Assembly: GCA_030692515.1 (NCBI GenBank) | Contig: JAUXZS010000015.1 | Coordinates: 248,001-312,000, forward strand | Direction: 5' to 3' | Source: Bacteroidota bacterium | Lineage (GTDB): Bacteria; Bacteroidota; Bacteroidia; B-17B0; Aurantibacillaceae | Length of the DNA: 64,000 nucleotides | Shown: positions 18,281 to 27,529 of the stretch, in pieces | How the letters are laid out: each line of letters begins with the position of its first letter | Numbering within the stretch: the stretch's first letter is position 1 | Program-made: the position numbers and the translations under genes | Notes under the pieces: model-generated | The model's database searches: none | What the model saw: only the letters and a program-made list of their open reading frames with translations | What the model was told of the DNA's origin: nothing

Positions 18281-20104
18281 ATGGGTACCGTAAAAAATTC
18301 AGAATTAGAAAAGGAACATTTGGTTCATCATGATCATGTTCATGATCACGACGATCATGAAGAGAGTTTTGTGAGTAAATATCTTTTTAGTATGGATCAT
18401 AAAATGATCTCTCGTCAATTTTTAATAACAGCAATTGTTATGGCTGTTATTGCAATGGGAATGTCTATTATTTTCCGTATGCAATTAGCATGGCCCGGAG
18501 AACACTTTGGCTTTATCAACGCAATGTTGGGAGACAAATGGGGTAAGGATGGAGTTCTAGATCCAAATATGTATTTGGCTTTAGTTACAATTCATGGTAC
18601 AATCATGGTTTTCTTTGTATTAACAGGTGGTTTAAGTGGAACCTTTGCAAATTTACTTATACCTTACCAAGTTGGTGCTCGTGATATGGCTTCCGGCTTT
18701 TTAAATATGCTTTCATTTTGGTTCTTTTTTGTTTCGGCTGCGATAATGACAGCTTCCTTATTTATTAATGATGGACCAGCGTCAGCAGGCTGGACAATTT
18801 ACCCGCCCCTTTCTGCTTTACCTGAGGCAATCCCAGGCTCTAAATTAGGAATGACTTTATGGTTAGTTTCAATGACTTTGTTTGTTGTTTCTTCATTATT
18901 AGGTGGTATTAATTACATAGTAACTGTGCTTAATTTAAGAACAAAGGGAATGAAAATGACAAGAATGCCATTAACTGTTTGGGCATTTTTAATTACAGCT
19001 ATTTTAGGTGTATTATCTTTTCCTGTTTTAGTTTCTTGTGTTGTATTATTAATTTGCGATAGAAGTTTAGGAACAAGCTTTTACTTATCTGATATTTATA
19101 TCGGCGGAAGACCATTAGATAATGTAGGTGGAAGCCCTGTGTTATTCGAACATTTATTTTGGTTCCTTGGGCACCCCGAAGTTTATATTGTATTATTACC
19201 AGCTTTAGGTATTACTTCTGAAGTTATTGCAACTAGTTCTCGTAAACCAATTTTTGGTTACAGGGCAATGATTGGCTCAATGTTAGCTATCGGTTTCTTA
19301 TCATTTATTGTTTGGGGTCACCATATGTTTATGACTGGAATGAACCCATTCTTAGGTTCAGTATTCGTATTTACAACTTTATTAATTGCCATTCCTTCTG
19401 CAGTAAAAGCGTTTAACTACATCACTACAATGTGGAAAGGCAATATTCAATTTACCCCGGCTATGTTGTTTTCTATTGGTTTAGTTTCTTCTTTTATTAC
19501 TGGTGGTGTTACAGGAATTATCTTAGCAGACTCTACTTTAGATATTAATGTTCATGATACTTATTTTGTGGTTGCTCACTTTCATATTGTAATGGGATTA
19601 AGCGCCATCTTTGGTATGTTTGCCGGTGTTTATCATTGGTTTCCGAAAATGTTCTTACGTATGATGAATAAGAAATTAGGATTTATTCATTTTTGGATAA
19701 CATTAACAATGGCTTACGGCGTATTTTTCCCAATGCACTTTTTAGGTCTTGCTGGCGTACCTCGTCGTTATTATACAAATAGCAATTTCCCTATGTTCGA
19801 TAATTTAGTTGATATAAATGAAATTGTAACTATTTGTGCAATTATTGGCGCATTAGGACAAGGAGTGTTTTTATTCAACTTTTTTTACAGCATTTTCCGT
19901 GGCGAAAAAGCGCCTCAAAACCCTTGGAATTCTAACACTTTAGAGTGGACAACTCCAATGGCTCATATTCACGGAAACTGGCCTGGATCATTACCTGTTG
20001 TTCATCGTTGGGCTTATGATTACTCTAAGCCGGGTAAAGAAAAAGATTTTGTTCCCCAAACGGTTCCTTTAGAAGAAGGAGAACACGACGGAGAAAGTCA
20101 CTAA
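18281..20104 (+). CDS. coxA: Cytochrome c oxidase subunit I (aa3-type)
   Basis: 607 residues. The haem-copper core is complete: the low-spin haem His in ALVTIHGTIMVFF, FLGHPEVYIVLLP with the cross-linked His-Tyr of the CuB site, WGHHMFMTG with the two further CuB ligands, and DTYFVVAHFHIVMG with the haem a3 and low-spin haem His. The Tyr in HPEVY marks a type A oxidase. It reduces O2 to water in the cytoplasmic membrane and pumps protons. An unusual N-terminal extension is rich in His and Asp (HHDHVHDHDDHEE, residues ~16-28). Last gene of the act-cox run; a strong terminator follows. Confidence 0.95.
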   Translation: MGTVKNSELEKEHLVHHDHVHDHDDHEESFVSKYLFSMDHKMISRQFLITAIVMAVIAMGMSIIFRMQLAWPGEHFGFINAMLGDKWGKDGVLDPNMYLALVTIHGTIMVFFVLTGGLSGTFANLLIPYQVGARDMASGFLNMLSFWFFFVSAAIMTASLFINDGPASAGWTIYPPLSALPEAIPGSKLGMTLWLVSMTLFVVSSLLGGINYIVTVLNLRTKGMKMTRMPLTVWAFLITAILGVLSFPVLVSCVVLLICDRSLGTSFYLSDIYIGGRPLDNVGGSPVLFEHLFWFLGHPEVYIVLLPALGITSEVIATSSRKPIFGYRAMIGSMLAIGFLSFIVWGHHMFMTGMNPFLGSVFVFTTLLIAIPSAVKAFNYITTMWKGNIQFTPAMLFSIGLVSSFITGGVTGIILADSTLDINVHDTYFVVAHFHIVMGLSAIFGMFAGVYHWFPKMFLRMMNKKLGFIHFWITLTMAYGVFFPMHFLGLAGVPRRYYTNSNFPMFDNLVDINEIVTICAIIGALGQGVFLFNFFYSIFRGEKAPQNPWNSNTLEWTTPMAHIHGNWPGSLPVVHRWAYDYSKPGKEKDFVPQTVPLEEGEHDGESH

Positions 20105-20108
20105 TTTT

Positions 20109-20140
20109 AAACCCCTCGAAATTTCTTCGAGGGGTTTTTT
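20109..20140 (+). terminator. Strong intrinsic terminator of the act-cox operon
   Basis: AAACCCCTCGAA (20109-20120), a 5-nt loop, then its exact 12-nt complement and TTTTTT, five bases after the coxA stop. This closes the ~11.5-kb unit. Confidence 0.93.
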
Positions 20141-20265
20141 GTTAACACTAAAATAGTTACATCAATCGTTTTGCATCTTAAAATGAATCGTGAAAAATAG
20201 TTTTTCCTTTTTTTAGCCTAAGGAGTTTTGATAAGCAAAAGCAATTTTTTCTATTTTTTAAATAA

Positions 20266-21231
20266 ATGCTCAATTTGAAACGGAAATTATTTTTATTTTT
20301 TTTGGGGTTAAGTTCTGTTTGTATTTCACAAACTGATTCTTCTAGCGTTAAAATAAAACAAGAAAATTACATTAGGTTTAATTACGAGAATGATTTTTTT
20401 AGTGCTACAGACCGTTATTATACACAAGGCATCCTGCTTAGTTTTATTCATCCAATTATACGTTACTCTCCTTTTTCAAGAACACTATTTCAGTTAAAAA
20501 ACGCAATTAATTATTTTGGTATTCATGCTCAGCAAAATTGTTTTACGCCTAAAAGTATTCGCATAGATACCATCATGTTTGGCGAGCGCCCATATACCGG
20601 CACAATTTTAATTTCACATTCATTAAATTCTTTGAGTAAGAAAAAAAAATTGCTTTTACAAACACAGTTAGATCTTGGAGGAATAGGTAAGTGCGCGCGT
20701 TGCGAAGATGAACAAAAAGCCATTCACAAAGGATTGGGTAATATTGCTCCTTTAAGTTGGGAATATCAATTAGCAAATGACTTTGTCATAAATTACAACG
20801 CAAAAATAGAGAAAGGAGTTATCTACAGAAAAAAATTTGAATTAATGTCGAATGCTAATTTTAGAGTTGGAACATTGTATACAGACTTTGGTGCGGGCTT
20901 AAATGCACGTATCGGTTTCTTCGATCCTTATTTTAATAATTTAGGGTTATCACAAGAACCGGAAAGCAGGAAATTTAAAATTTACGCGAATGTAAAAGCA
21001 AATGCAAAAATAGTTGGTTATAATGCAACGTTGCAAGGTGGGATATTTTCTAAAGATATTTATGTGATAGATGCTGATAATGTAGAGCGAATTGTTTTTA
21101 CGGGAACAGCAGAAATTGTAATGGCCTATAAACGCTTTAGTTTAACCTATTCAAGAACTTATATTACACAGGAATATCATACAGGAGTGGATCATAGTTG
21201 GGGCGGTATTTTTATAACTGCTGCTTTTTAA
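20266..21231 (+). CDS. lpxR: LpxR-family lipid A deacylase-like outer-membrane protein (DUF2219)
   Basis: 321 residues with a signal peptide (~1-22, ending VCISQ). The family signature ENDFFSATDRYYTQGILLSF is present (N42, D43, D49, T53, G55), corresponding to the Asn/Asp Ca-binding and active-site region of Salmonella LpxR. A later GKCARCEDEQKAIHK segment aligns with the G-x-x-x-x-x-x-x-Q-x-x-x-H stretch carrying the catalytic His. The remainder looks like amphipathic strands and the chain ends in Phe, typical of outer-membrane barrels. LpxR removes the 3'-acyloxyacyl chain of lipid A; the activity here is inferred from family and conserved residues. Monocistronic, starting 126 nt after the coxA terminator. 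Confidence 0.8.
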   Translation: MLNLKRKLFLFFLGLSSVCISQTDSSSVKIKQENYIRFNYENDFFSATDRYYTQGILLSFIHPIIRYSPFSRTLFQLKNAINYFGIHAQQNCFTPKSIRIDTIMFGERPYTGTILISHSLNSLSKKKKLLLQTQLDLGGIGKCARCEDEQKAIHKGLGNIAPLSWEYQLANDFVINYNAKIEKGVIYRKKFELMSNANFRVGTLYTDFGAGLNARIGFFDPYFNNLGLSQEPESRKFKIYANVKANAKIVGYNATLQGGIFSKDIYVIDADNVERIVFTGTAEIVMAYKRFSLTYSRTYITQEYHTGVDHSWGGIFITAAF

Positions 21232-21372
21232 GGCATCAATTTCTTGTTTCACCATAATAAATATTTTTTATTTTATTTTATTTTTCTTAAAATAGGTAAA
21301 TTAAAATTTACAAGATGGGATTGAAAAATGGTTGTTATGCTTTATGAAATTACTGTTATTTGTGGCAAAAAC

Positions 21373-22740
21373 TTAACGATAAAACTCGATGGTTGTTTGA
21401 GAATCAGAGGTAATAGTAAATTTTTTCTCAATAGTATAAATGCTACCCTTTAAAGTTTTTGCTCTCCATGTAGAAACATAATTTCCCGGTTGTAAATAAT
21501 AAGTTTGCAAGGTTTGTGTACTTAAATTGCAAACCCATTCTAATTTATCATTACGCTTTACCATAATACAGCCGTCTCCAGCCTCTAAACATTTTACTTG
21601 AAGCACACCAGCATTTGGAATTTCAAGTGTTTTTGTTTTTGATTGTTCAATATCTATATTATTAATGTGTATTCGAGGAAGAGTTAATATTTCAACATCA
21701 TATTTTCCGGTAATATATTTTTCTGTGTTATTTAATAATTGAACATTTATTGTATTCATATCCTTTGTTTTTCTTACAACGCACTTTACCTTTTCATTAA
21801 AATTGTACACGCCGTTAGGTCTATCAATAATTAAATACCCCTGAGGAGCGTCAATAGGAATAATAGTATGTTTTCCTTGCGATAATTTTATTTCTTGGCT
21901 TTCTGTTTGTGGTATTGTATGAGCAATAACTTTGTAAGTTGGATAATCGTCGATGTAAAGTGTATCGGGATTATTTTTATAATTTAAAGTGTGTATGTAA
22001 TTATATTTATACTCTTTTCTTCCAATATCATAAAAAGTCATGTTCACATTCGTTTCTGTTGGATTTGATTTTGTATCTAATAAATTTACTTGAGCCGACG
22101 TTTTATTTAGTTTTTGCTGTTGAATAATTGTACTGATATCATTAAATGTAGTTTGATTATCATAATCGTAAAAAGTACCTACACATTCAAAAGTTTTTAT
22201 TTGCTCTGGCGTTAAGCCAATCCCAATAATAAAAGGTTTAAATATAATTCCTTTCTCCATTAGTTTTTGTCTTGCGTTACAAGGGTCGCCTCCACACTCT
22301 TCAATGCCATCAGTAATAAGTATTACAATATTATTCGTTTTATTATCTTTAAAATCGTTTGCAGATTCTGTTAATGAATGTTCAATAGGGGTTATGCCGG
22401 TTGGAGTAGCGGCTTGAACTTTTTGTTTTATTAAAGCGATATTATTTATACCAAAAGGAACAATTAATTTACTGTCTTTACAATCTCCCGGTGGGTATTT
22501 TACGGTATGTCCATACATGCGCAATGCAAATTGCAGAGTTTTATCTTTACTTAAGCTATCAATGAATTTAAAAAATAAATTCTTGGCACCATCCATTCGG
22601 GTAGTGTTGTCGTGTTTTGCAATCATGCTTTTGCTTGCGTCAAACACAAATAAAATGCGCGTTGGTTTTAATACAGGCTTTTTTTGATTAAAGCCTAAAA
22701 AATAAAATAAAAATAAAATTATGGTAAATAAATATTTCAT
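21373..22740 (-). CDS. Secreted von Willebrand factor A domain protein
   Basis: 455 residues. A signal peptide (~1-19) precedes a vWA domain (~26-210) with an intact MIDAS motif D34-A-S36-K-S38, a conserved Thr in the TGITPIEHSL loop and VILITDGIEEC with the MIDAS Asp. The C-terminal half has no recognised domain and looks beta-rich, perhaps carbohydrate-binding-like modules (DIEILTLPRIHINNIDIEQ-type text). vWA domains bind metal-dependent protein ligands. The gene lies 92 bp downstream of the type B sorted protein on the same strand, so co-transcription is plausible. No sorting domain is seen; probably periplasmic or outer-membrane associated. Confidence 0.82.
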   Translation of the reverse strand: MKYLFTIILFLFYFLGFNQKKPVLKPTRILFVFDASKSMIAKHDNTTRMDGAKNLFFKFIDSLSKDKTLQFALRMYGHTVKYPPGDCKDSKLIVPFGINNIALIKQKVQAATPTGITPIEHSLTESANDFKDNKTNNIVILITDGIEECGGDPCNARQKLMEKGIIFKPFIIGIGLTPEQIKTFECVGTFYDYDNQTTFNDISTIIQQQKLNKTSAQVNLLDTKSNPTETNVNMTFYDIGRKEYKYNYIHTLNYKNNPDTLYIDDYPTYKVIAHTIPQTESQEIKLSQGKHTIIPIDAPQGYLIIDRPNGVYNFNEKVKCVVRKTKDMNTINVQLLNNTEKYITGKYDVEILTLPRIHINNIDIEQSKTKTLEIPNAGVLQVKCLEAGDGCIMVKRNDKLEWVCNLSTQTLQTYYLQPGNYVSTWRAKTLKGSIYTIEKKFTITSDSQTTIEFYR

Positions 22741-22832
22741 TAACAGTTTAAAGTTAAGCTTTGCTGTAAAACTTAATTTTAATAACGGTAAATAGTTTTA
22801 AACGATACAGGTTTAACAATCCCTATATTTTT

Positions 22833-24848
22833 TTAATCGATGAGTAAGACAAAGCCTTTTAATTCTTTATACTCTCCTCTTGAATTTTTAAAAGTAATTA
22901 AGTAAACATAAGTGTCGCCAGAAAATCCACTGCCATCCCAGCCTTTAGTATCATCATGGGTTTCAAAAATTTTATTTCCCCAACGATTAAAAAGTGTAAC
23001 AGTGTACTCTAATTTATCAACAAAGTGGCTTACAGGCAGCCATATTTTATTTTTGCCTCTTGGCGCAAATGCATTAGGTACAAAAATTTTATCTTCCATA
23101 TAAATTGCAACGGTATTAGATTTACTTGCTTCTAAAAAACCATAAGGATTTCCTAACCCTTCAATAGCCTCAATTAAATAGTCTATTTTAGAGCCATTCT
23201 GTGCTTCATCCTCCAAGTTATCAATATAAGCAATTTGTGTTGGGCCTGTTGATGCTACCGGACTTGAAGATTGAACATCATTTATTACACGATAGATATT
23301 GTAACCACTTACTCCACCGGCAAAACCCAAATAATCGTTCCAATTTAAGTGTTTTGTAAAAATGTTTTCATCATCATCTTTAACACTTAATAAAATAGTT
23401 TTTGAAATATTGCTAGAGGTTCTAGAGTTACCACAACTATCTTTAACAACGGCTTTGTAATAATAACTCGTTTTATTTGTTTCTATTTTTTCATCGAGAT
23501 AATAAAAGTTTGGCTCACCGGTATAAGGAATAAATGATATCGCGTTAAAAGTTAATCCGTCTTCTGAGCGATATATATCAATACCTTGACTTGTTTTAGT
23601 GGTGTCAATAAAAACCCTTACTTCAACTGAATTTTTATCAACCACACTTACTTTTTTTATATAAACAAAATTGGATGCTTGAACTTGTGTTGAAAAAATA
23701 CATGTTCTATTTGATGAAGCAGTAATGCTTTGATTTGTATTTACAACCCGCACAAAATAACAAACCGTTTTGTTTGGTTGCACATTTTCTACTGTAAAAT
23801 TTGTTTGTGTTGTTGCGCCAATTTTTAAAAACGGACTTCCATTAACCGAAGAGTAAATTCTGTATTCTAATATTCCTTTCGGAAGATTTACGTATGCGTT
23901 CCAACTCAAATCGGTTTTGTATGCGCATTTATCATAATTCGCCGATAAGAACATGGTTTTTGGATTCACATCAAACGAGCCTAGATTCTGACAACTATCT
24001 ATAGCGGCTACATACAATGAAACCGAATTAGAGTTGCCTTCATTTGTTGTAAAAGTATAAGCTGTATTATTTCTTCCAATAACACTATCTATTGCAGTGT
24101 TTATGCCTGAAATATTTTTGTAGATTCTATATTTTTGTATGTCTAAATCTCTCGGAATATTCCATGCTAACACTACATTTCCATTAGGTAAAACGCTAAT
24201 TGAATCAATAAATGGCGGGTTTGGATTTTTTTTGTCTTTATAAATCCCTCCTTGAATATTTGAGGATGATACACAGCCGCTATTGTCAGCTAAAGTAATT
24301 TGATAATTTAAGCTAGCAGAACAAACACTAATTGTATCAGCATAATTTTTAGAAGTTGTTGTTGCAAAATTACTCCAAGTAAAGGCTGGGTATTCTTTTA
24401 AAATGTTGTAAGAAGGCGATGTACTCGGTAAAGCGGGTTGATGAACATTGTTATAAAGTATTTTTACGTCTGGAGCGCCAGAGGTATTTAGAAGATTTAA
24501 AAAAATTGTTTTAAGCGTATCTGACGGACTAGAAACCGAGCTGCCCCCTGGTCCAAATTTTGTTTTAACAAAATAATAAGCGCTTGATAATGTTGCGTTT
24601 GACCCAGAGTGAGTATAAGTTGTAGTATTAATTGTATTTACGTTTCCGACAACAGCAAATGGCCCTAAAGAATTTGGAGAGTAATAAATATCATACGAAT
24701 TAAATAAAAATCCTGGGTCTGCCGGAGGAATCCAAGTAAGTGTTACATCACCATTATTTAAAACGTTTAGGCAACGCAAATCTGGTGGGCCAACCTGTGA
24801 AAAAAAAGTTAGCCAATAAAAACTCAATATAAAAAAGATAATTCTCAA
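22833..24848 (-). CDS. FnIII-like surface protein with T9SS type B sorting domain
   Basis: 671 residues. Signal peptide (~1-18, ending FFSQ). The body contains several fibronectin type III-like modules with repeating Y-x-I-Y-(x)n-G cores, for example FNSYDIYYSPNSLGPF, IQKYRIYKNISGIN, ILEYRIYSSVNGSPF and VSGYNIYRVINDVQ. The final ~85 residues are a type B sorting domain: IFVPNAFAPRGKNKIWLP, YTVTLFNRWGNKIFE, GWDGSGFSGDTYVYLI and a VLLID end. Type B domains direct export by T9SS with help from a PorP/SprF protein. The nearest such protein in the window is the one at 2343, but no local partner is encoded here. Confidence 0.87.
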   Translation of the reverse strand: MRIIFFILSFYWLTFFSQVGPPDLRCLNVLNNGDVTLTWIPPADPGFLFNSYDIYYSPNSLGPFAVVGNVNTINTTTYTHSGSNATLSSAYYFVKTKFGPGGSSVSSPSDTLKTIFLNLLNTSGAPDVKILYNNVHQPALPSTSPSYNILKEYPAFTWSNFATTTSKNYADTISVCSASLNYQITLADNSGCVSSSNIQGGIYKDKKNPNPPFIDSISVLPNGNVVLAWNIPRDLDIQKYRIYKNISGINTAIDSVIGRNNTAYTFTTNEGNSNSVSLYVAAIDSCQNLGSFDVNPKTMFLSANYDKCAYKTDLSWNAYVNLPKGILEYRIYSSVNGSPFLKIGATTQTNFTVENVQPNKTVCYFVRVVNTNQSITASSNRTCIFSTQVQASNFVYIKKVSVVDKNSVEVRVFIDTTKTSQGIDIYRSEDGLTFNAISFIPYTGEPNFYYLDEKIETNKTSYYYKAVVKDSCGNSRTSSNISKTILLSVKDDDENIFTKHLNWNDYLGFAGGVSGYNIYRVINDVQSSSPVASTGPTQIAYIDNLEDEAQNGSKIDYLIEAIEGLGNPYGFLEASKSNTVAIYMEDKIFVPNAFAPRGKNKIWLPVSHFVDKLEYTVTLFNRWGNKIFETHDDTKGWDGSGFSGDTYVYLITFKNSRGEYKELKGFVLLID

Positions 24849-25083
24849 GTGTTATTTAACGTTTAAATATAAATTATATTGTAATGTTTATCACATAATT
24901 CCACCAAACTTTTGAGCGTAATATTCTTTAAAATTAGTACGTAAGAAATAGTAAAATAGTTGGAGGTTTTTTTAGAAAGAGAAATACAGTTTTAATGTTA
25001 AAATCTTTCTGTTAAATATACCGCAAATTGATGGATTTCTGTTAAAATTGACGTTTTTTTCACTATAATTGTAAATCTATAAA

Positions 25084-25461
25084 TTGAAAAGAACTGTTTT
25101 TATATTTCTTCTGTTGTGTGGAATCATAGTTTCTAGCGACATTATGGCGCAAAGTGGAGGTCGTAAGCGCGAGCACAAAAATCAAAAAAGAGGCAGTGGA
25201 ATGTTTAATGGTAAGCGCAGTGCCGGAAACGCCGATAATTTTGCAAGAGGCGGAGGAAGAAAAAAAGGAAAAAGTGTAGCTTGGAGTATGCGTCATTCGC
25301 GCCCAGGGCCATCTAAAAGTAACGATTCAAGAACATTGTTTTCACGATATAGAACAAAAGGCAAAGTTTATAGGCATAATGTTTTAGCCAAACAAAATTC
25401 GGATAGAGCCCGAAAAAGAATAAGAGGAAATAAAGTATTTCAAAATAAAAAGTTTTTTTAA
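25084..25461 (+). CDS. Small, very basic secreted protein of unknown function
   Basis: 125 residues. It starts at TTG (25084): this gives a normal signal peptide (MKRTVFIFLLLCGIIVSS..MAQ, cleavage ~23), whereas the only later ATG lies within that peptide. The mature chain is dominated by Arg, Lys, Gly and Ser (GGRKREHKNQKRGSG, RGGGRKKGKS, RARKRIRGNK), with almost no acidic residues, and looks disordered. No family recognised. Possible roles are binding polyanions such as LPS, DNA or polyphosphate in the envelope; this is conjecture. It is followed by a terminator whose stem begins in its stop codon. Confidence 0.68.
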   Translation: MKRTVFIFLLLCGIIVSSDIMAQSGGRKREHKNQKRGSGMFNGKRSAGNADNFARGGGRKKGKSVAWSMRHSRPGPSKSNDSRTLFSRYRTKGKVYRHNVLAKQNSDRARKRIRGNKVFQNKKFF

Positions 25462-25490
25462 TCCCGATAAACCGTCGGGATTTTTTATTT
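25460..25490 (+). terminator. Intrinsic terminator between the basic protein and purD
   Basis: AATCCCGA (25460-25467), a 7-nt loop, then its exact complement TCGGGATT (25475-25482) and a T-run. The stem starts in the upstream stop codon and the T-run ends only ~12 nt before the purD ATG. Confidence 0.8.
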
Positions 25491-25502
25491 TTACTGATTA
25501 TT

Positions 25503-26786
25503 ATGAATATTTTAATTTTAGGTTCAGGTGGAAGGGAACATGCATTTGCATGGAAAATAGCCCAAAGTAAAGAATTACAAAACTTATATATTGCTCCGGG
25601 TAATGCAGGAACTGCAAATTGCGGCACAAATGTAGATATTGATTTAAATGATTTTGAAAGCATAAAAAACTTAGTCTGGCAAAAAGATATTAATTTAGTA
25701 TTGGTTGGCCCCGAAGACCCTTTAGTAAAAGGCATTCACGATTATTTCTTAAACGATGAAGTCTTAAAAGAAATTCCAGTAATTGGACCCAAAAAAGATG
25801 GTGCTCAGCTAGAAGGAAGCAAAGACTTTAGTAAAAAATTTATGCTTAAGCATGGTGTGCCCACTGCCCGCTATGCCACATTTACAAAAGATAATTTACA
25901 GCAAGGATTTGATTTTATAGATACCTTAGAGCCACCCTTCGTTTTAAAGGCTGATGGATTAGCTGCTGGTAAAGGGGTTTTAATAATTGACGATATTACT
26001 GAAGCAAAAACGGAACTTAAGAATATGTTGGTGGATGCCAAGTTTGGCGCCGCAAGCACAAAAGTGGTAATAGAAGAATTTTTAAAAGGCATTGAGCTTT
26101 CTGTATTTGTTTTAACCGACGGTAAATCTTATAAAATATTACCCGCTGCAAAAGATTACAAAAGAATTGGAGAGGGGGATATGGGTTTGAATACTGGTGG
26201 CATGGGAGCTGTTAGTCCTGTGCCTTTTGCCGATGAAGCCTTTATTAAAAAAGTAGAAGAGTTAGTGGTAATTCCAACAATAAATGGTTTAAATAAGGAT
26301 GGCATCGATTACAGAGGATTTATTTTTATTGGCTTAATGAATTGTAATGGAGAGCCTTCGGTAATCGAATATAATTGCCGCATGGGAGACCCCGAAACAG
26401 AAGTTGTTATCCCAAGAATAAAATCTGATTTTATAGATTTATTGCAAGGGGTTGCTACACAAACCTTACACGAAAAAAATTACGAAACTATAGATGAGAT
26501 TGCTACAACTGTTGTTATGGTTAGCGGAGGGTATCCAGAGAGTTTTGAAAAAGGAAAAGAAATTACCGAATTAAATAATAATTTCGATTCGCAGGTTTTT
26601 CATTCCGGAACAAAATTAGTTGGCGATAAAGTAGTCACAAATGGAGGTAGAGTTTTTGCAATTACTTCTTTTGGAAAAACTATCGAAGAAGCCGTCACCA
26701 AAAGCTTTGCTACAGCTGATAAAATTGAATACCAGGGGAAATATTTCAGGCGAGATATTGGTAACGACTTAAAAGCCTATAAATGA
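25503..26786 (+). CDS. purD: Phosphoribosylamine-glycine ligase (GARS)
   Basis: 427 residues, the normal length of PurD. It joins phosphoribosylamine and glycine with ATP, the second step of purine synthesis, in the cytosol. Landmarks: MNILILGSGGREHAFAWK at the N-terminus, IGPKKDGAQLEGSKDFSKKFM, the ATP-grasp stretch PFVLKADGLAAGKGVLI, NTGGMGAVSPVPF and EYNCRMGDPETE (metal and ATP binding). Its stop overlaps the ccmB start by four bases (ATGA), so purine and cytochrome c maturation genes are co-translated. The promoter is unclear because a terminator ends 12 nt upstream. Confidence 0.96.
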   Translation: MNILILGSGGREHAFAWKIAQSKELQNLYIAPGNAGTANCGTNVDIDLNDFESIKNLVWQKDINLVLVGPEDPLVKGIHDYFLNDEVLKEIPVIGPKKDGAQLEGSKDFSKKFMLKHGVPTARYATFTKDNLQQGFDFIDTLEPPFVLKADGLAAGKGVLIIDDITEAKTELKNMLVDAKFGAASTKVVIEEFLKGIELSVFVLTDGKSYKILPAAKDYKRIGEGDMGLNTGGMGAVSPVPFADEAFIKKVEELVVIPTINGLNKDGIDYRGFIFIGLMNCNGEPSVIEYNCRMGDPETEVVIPRIKSDFIDLLQGVATQTLHEKNYETIDEIATTVVMVSGGYPESFEKGKEITELNNNFDSQVFHSGTKLVGDKVVTNGGRVFAITSFGKTIEEAVTKSFATADKIEYQGKYFRRDIGNDLKAYK

Positions 26787-27433
26787 TATTTTCACTTTTA
26801 AAAAAAGAGTTGCTTCTTGAATTTCGCCAAAAATCAACAATAGGTGGGGTAGTGGTTTATGTGATTGGAACTATTTTTGTGAGTGCATTATGCTTTAAAG
26901 GTAAACTTGATAAACCAACTTGGAACGCTTTGTTTTGGGTTATTACATTATTTACTTCTGTAACTATAAGTGGCAAAAGTTTTTTGAAAGAAACCGGAGG
27001 GCAAGCATTATTTAATTTTTTACACTATTCACCAACGCATTTTATTGTTGCCAAAATTCTTTACAACATGGCATTTATGTTGGTGTTAAGTTTTATTACT
27101 TTTTTCTTTTACGCTTTTTTTATTAAAAACGAAGTTGAAAATCTTGGCTTATTTTTTGTTGTTTTAGTACTTGCGTCAACTGGTTTAGCAGCCATATTAA
27201 GCTTAATGAGTGCAATTGCCAGTAAAGCAAGCGGCAATTTTGCAATAATGAGTATTTTAAGTTTCCCTGTGTTAATGCCCTTAATTATTGTGGTTATTCG
27301 TATCAGCAAACAAGCAGTTGATGGTATTGAATGGGCAGGGGTTGGTTTTAGTTTTATTGGCATTTTAATAGCCCTAAATGTTTTAACGATAGTCCTTTCT
27401 TTTCTATTATTTCCCTATCTTTGGCGCGATTAA
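26783..27433 (+). CDS. ccmB: Haem exporter protein CcmB
   Basis: 216 residues with about six hydrophobic helices, as in CcmB, the membrane partner of the ABC ATPase CcmA. The N-terminus IFSLLKKELLLEFRQKSTIGG matches the conserved cytoplasmic start of the family, and KETGGQALFNFLHYSP corresponds to the conserved loop after the second helix. With CcmA and CcmC it loads haem on CcmE and releases holo-CcmE. No ccmA is found next to it, so the ATPase must be encoded elsewhere. ATGA overlap with purD. Confidence 0.9.
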   Translation: MIFSLLKKELLLEFRQKSTIGGVVVYVIGTIFVSALCFKGKLDKPTWNALFWVITLFTSVTISGKSFLKETGGQALFNFLHYSPTHFIVAKILYNMAFMLVLSFITFFFYAFFIKNEVENLGLFFVVLVLASTGLAAILSLMSAIASKASGNFAIMSILSFPVLMPLIIVVIRISKQAVDGIEWAGVGFSFIGILIALNVLTIVLSFLLFPYLWRD

Positions 27434-27453
27434 ATTATAATAGATTATAGTTA

Positions 27454-27526
27454 TTAGTCGATAGTCGTTAGTCTTTTTTACCACGATAGTTTGACTTAAA
27501 TCTAATGACTAAAATCTTGCGACTAA
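27454..27526. repeat. Nested inverted repeat between ccmB and ccmC
   Basis: TTAGTCG (27454-27460) and TTAGTC (27468-27473) are mirrored by GACTAA (27507-27512) and CGACTAA (27520-27526) with identical 7-nt gaps on the two sides. The far arm ends four bases before the ccmC start codon, so a folded leader could affect ccmC translation; alternatively it is an inserted short palindromic repeat. Confidence 0.6.
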
Positions 27527-27529
27527 AAA

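Noticed and set aside
25048-25071. TTG ... TATAATTG as promoter of the basic secreted protein
   Set aside because: The spacer is only 13 nt, below the 17-23 range of the Bacteroidota promoter, and the -7 box has a mismatch.
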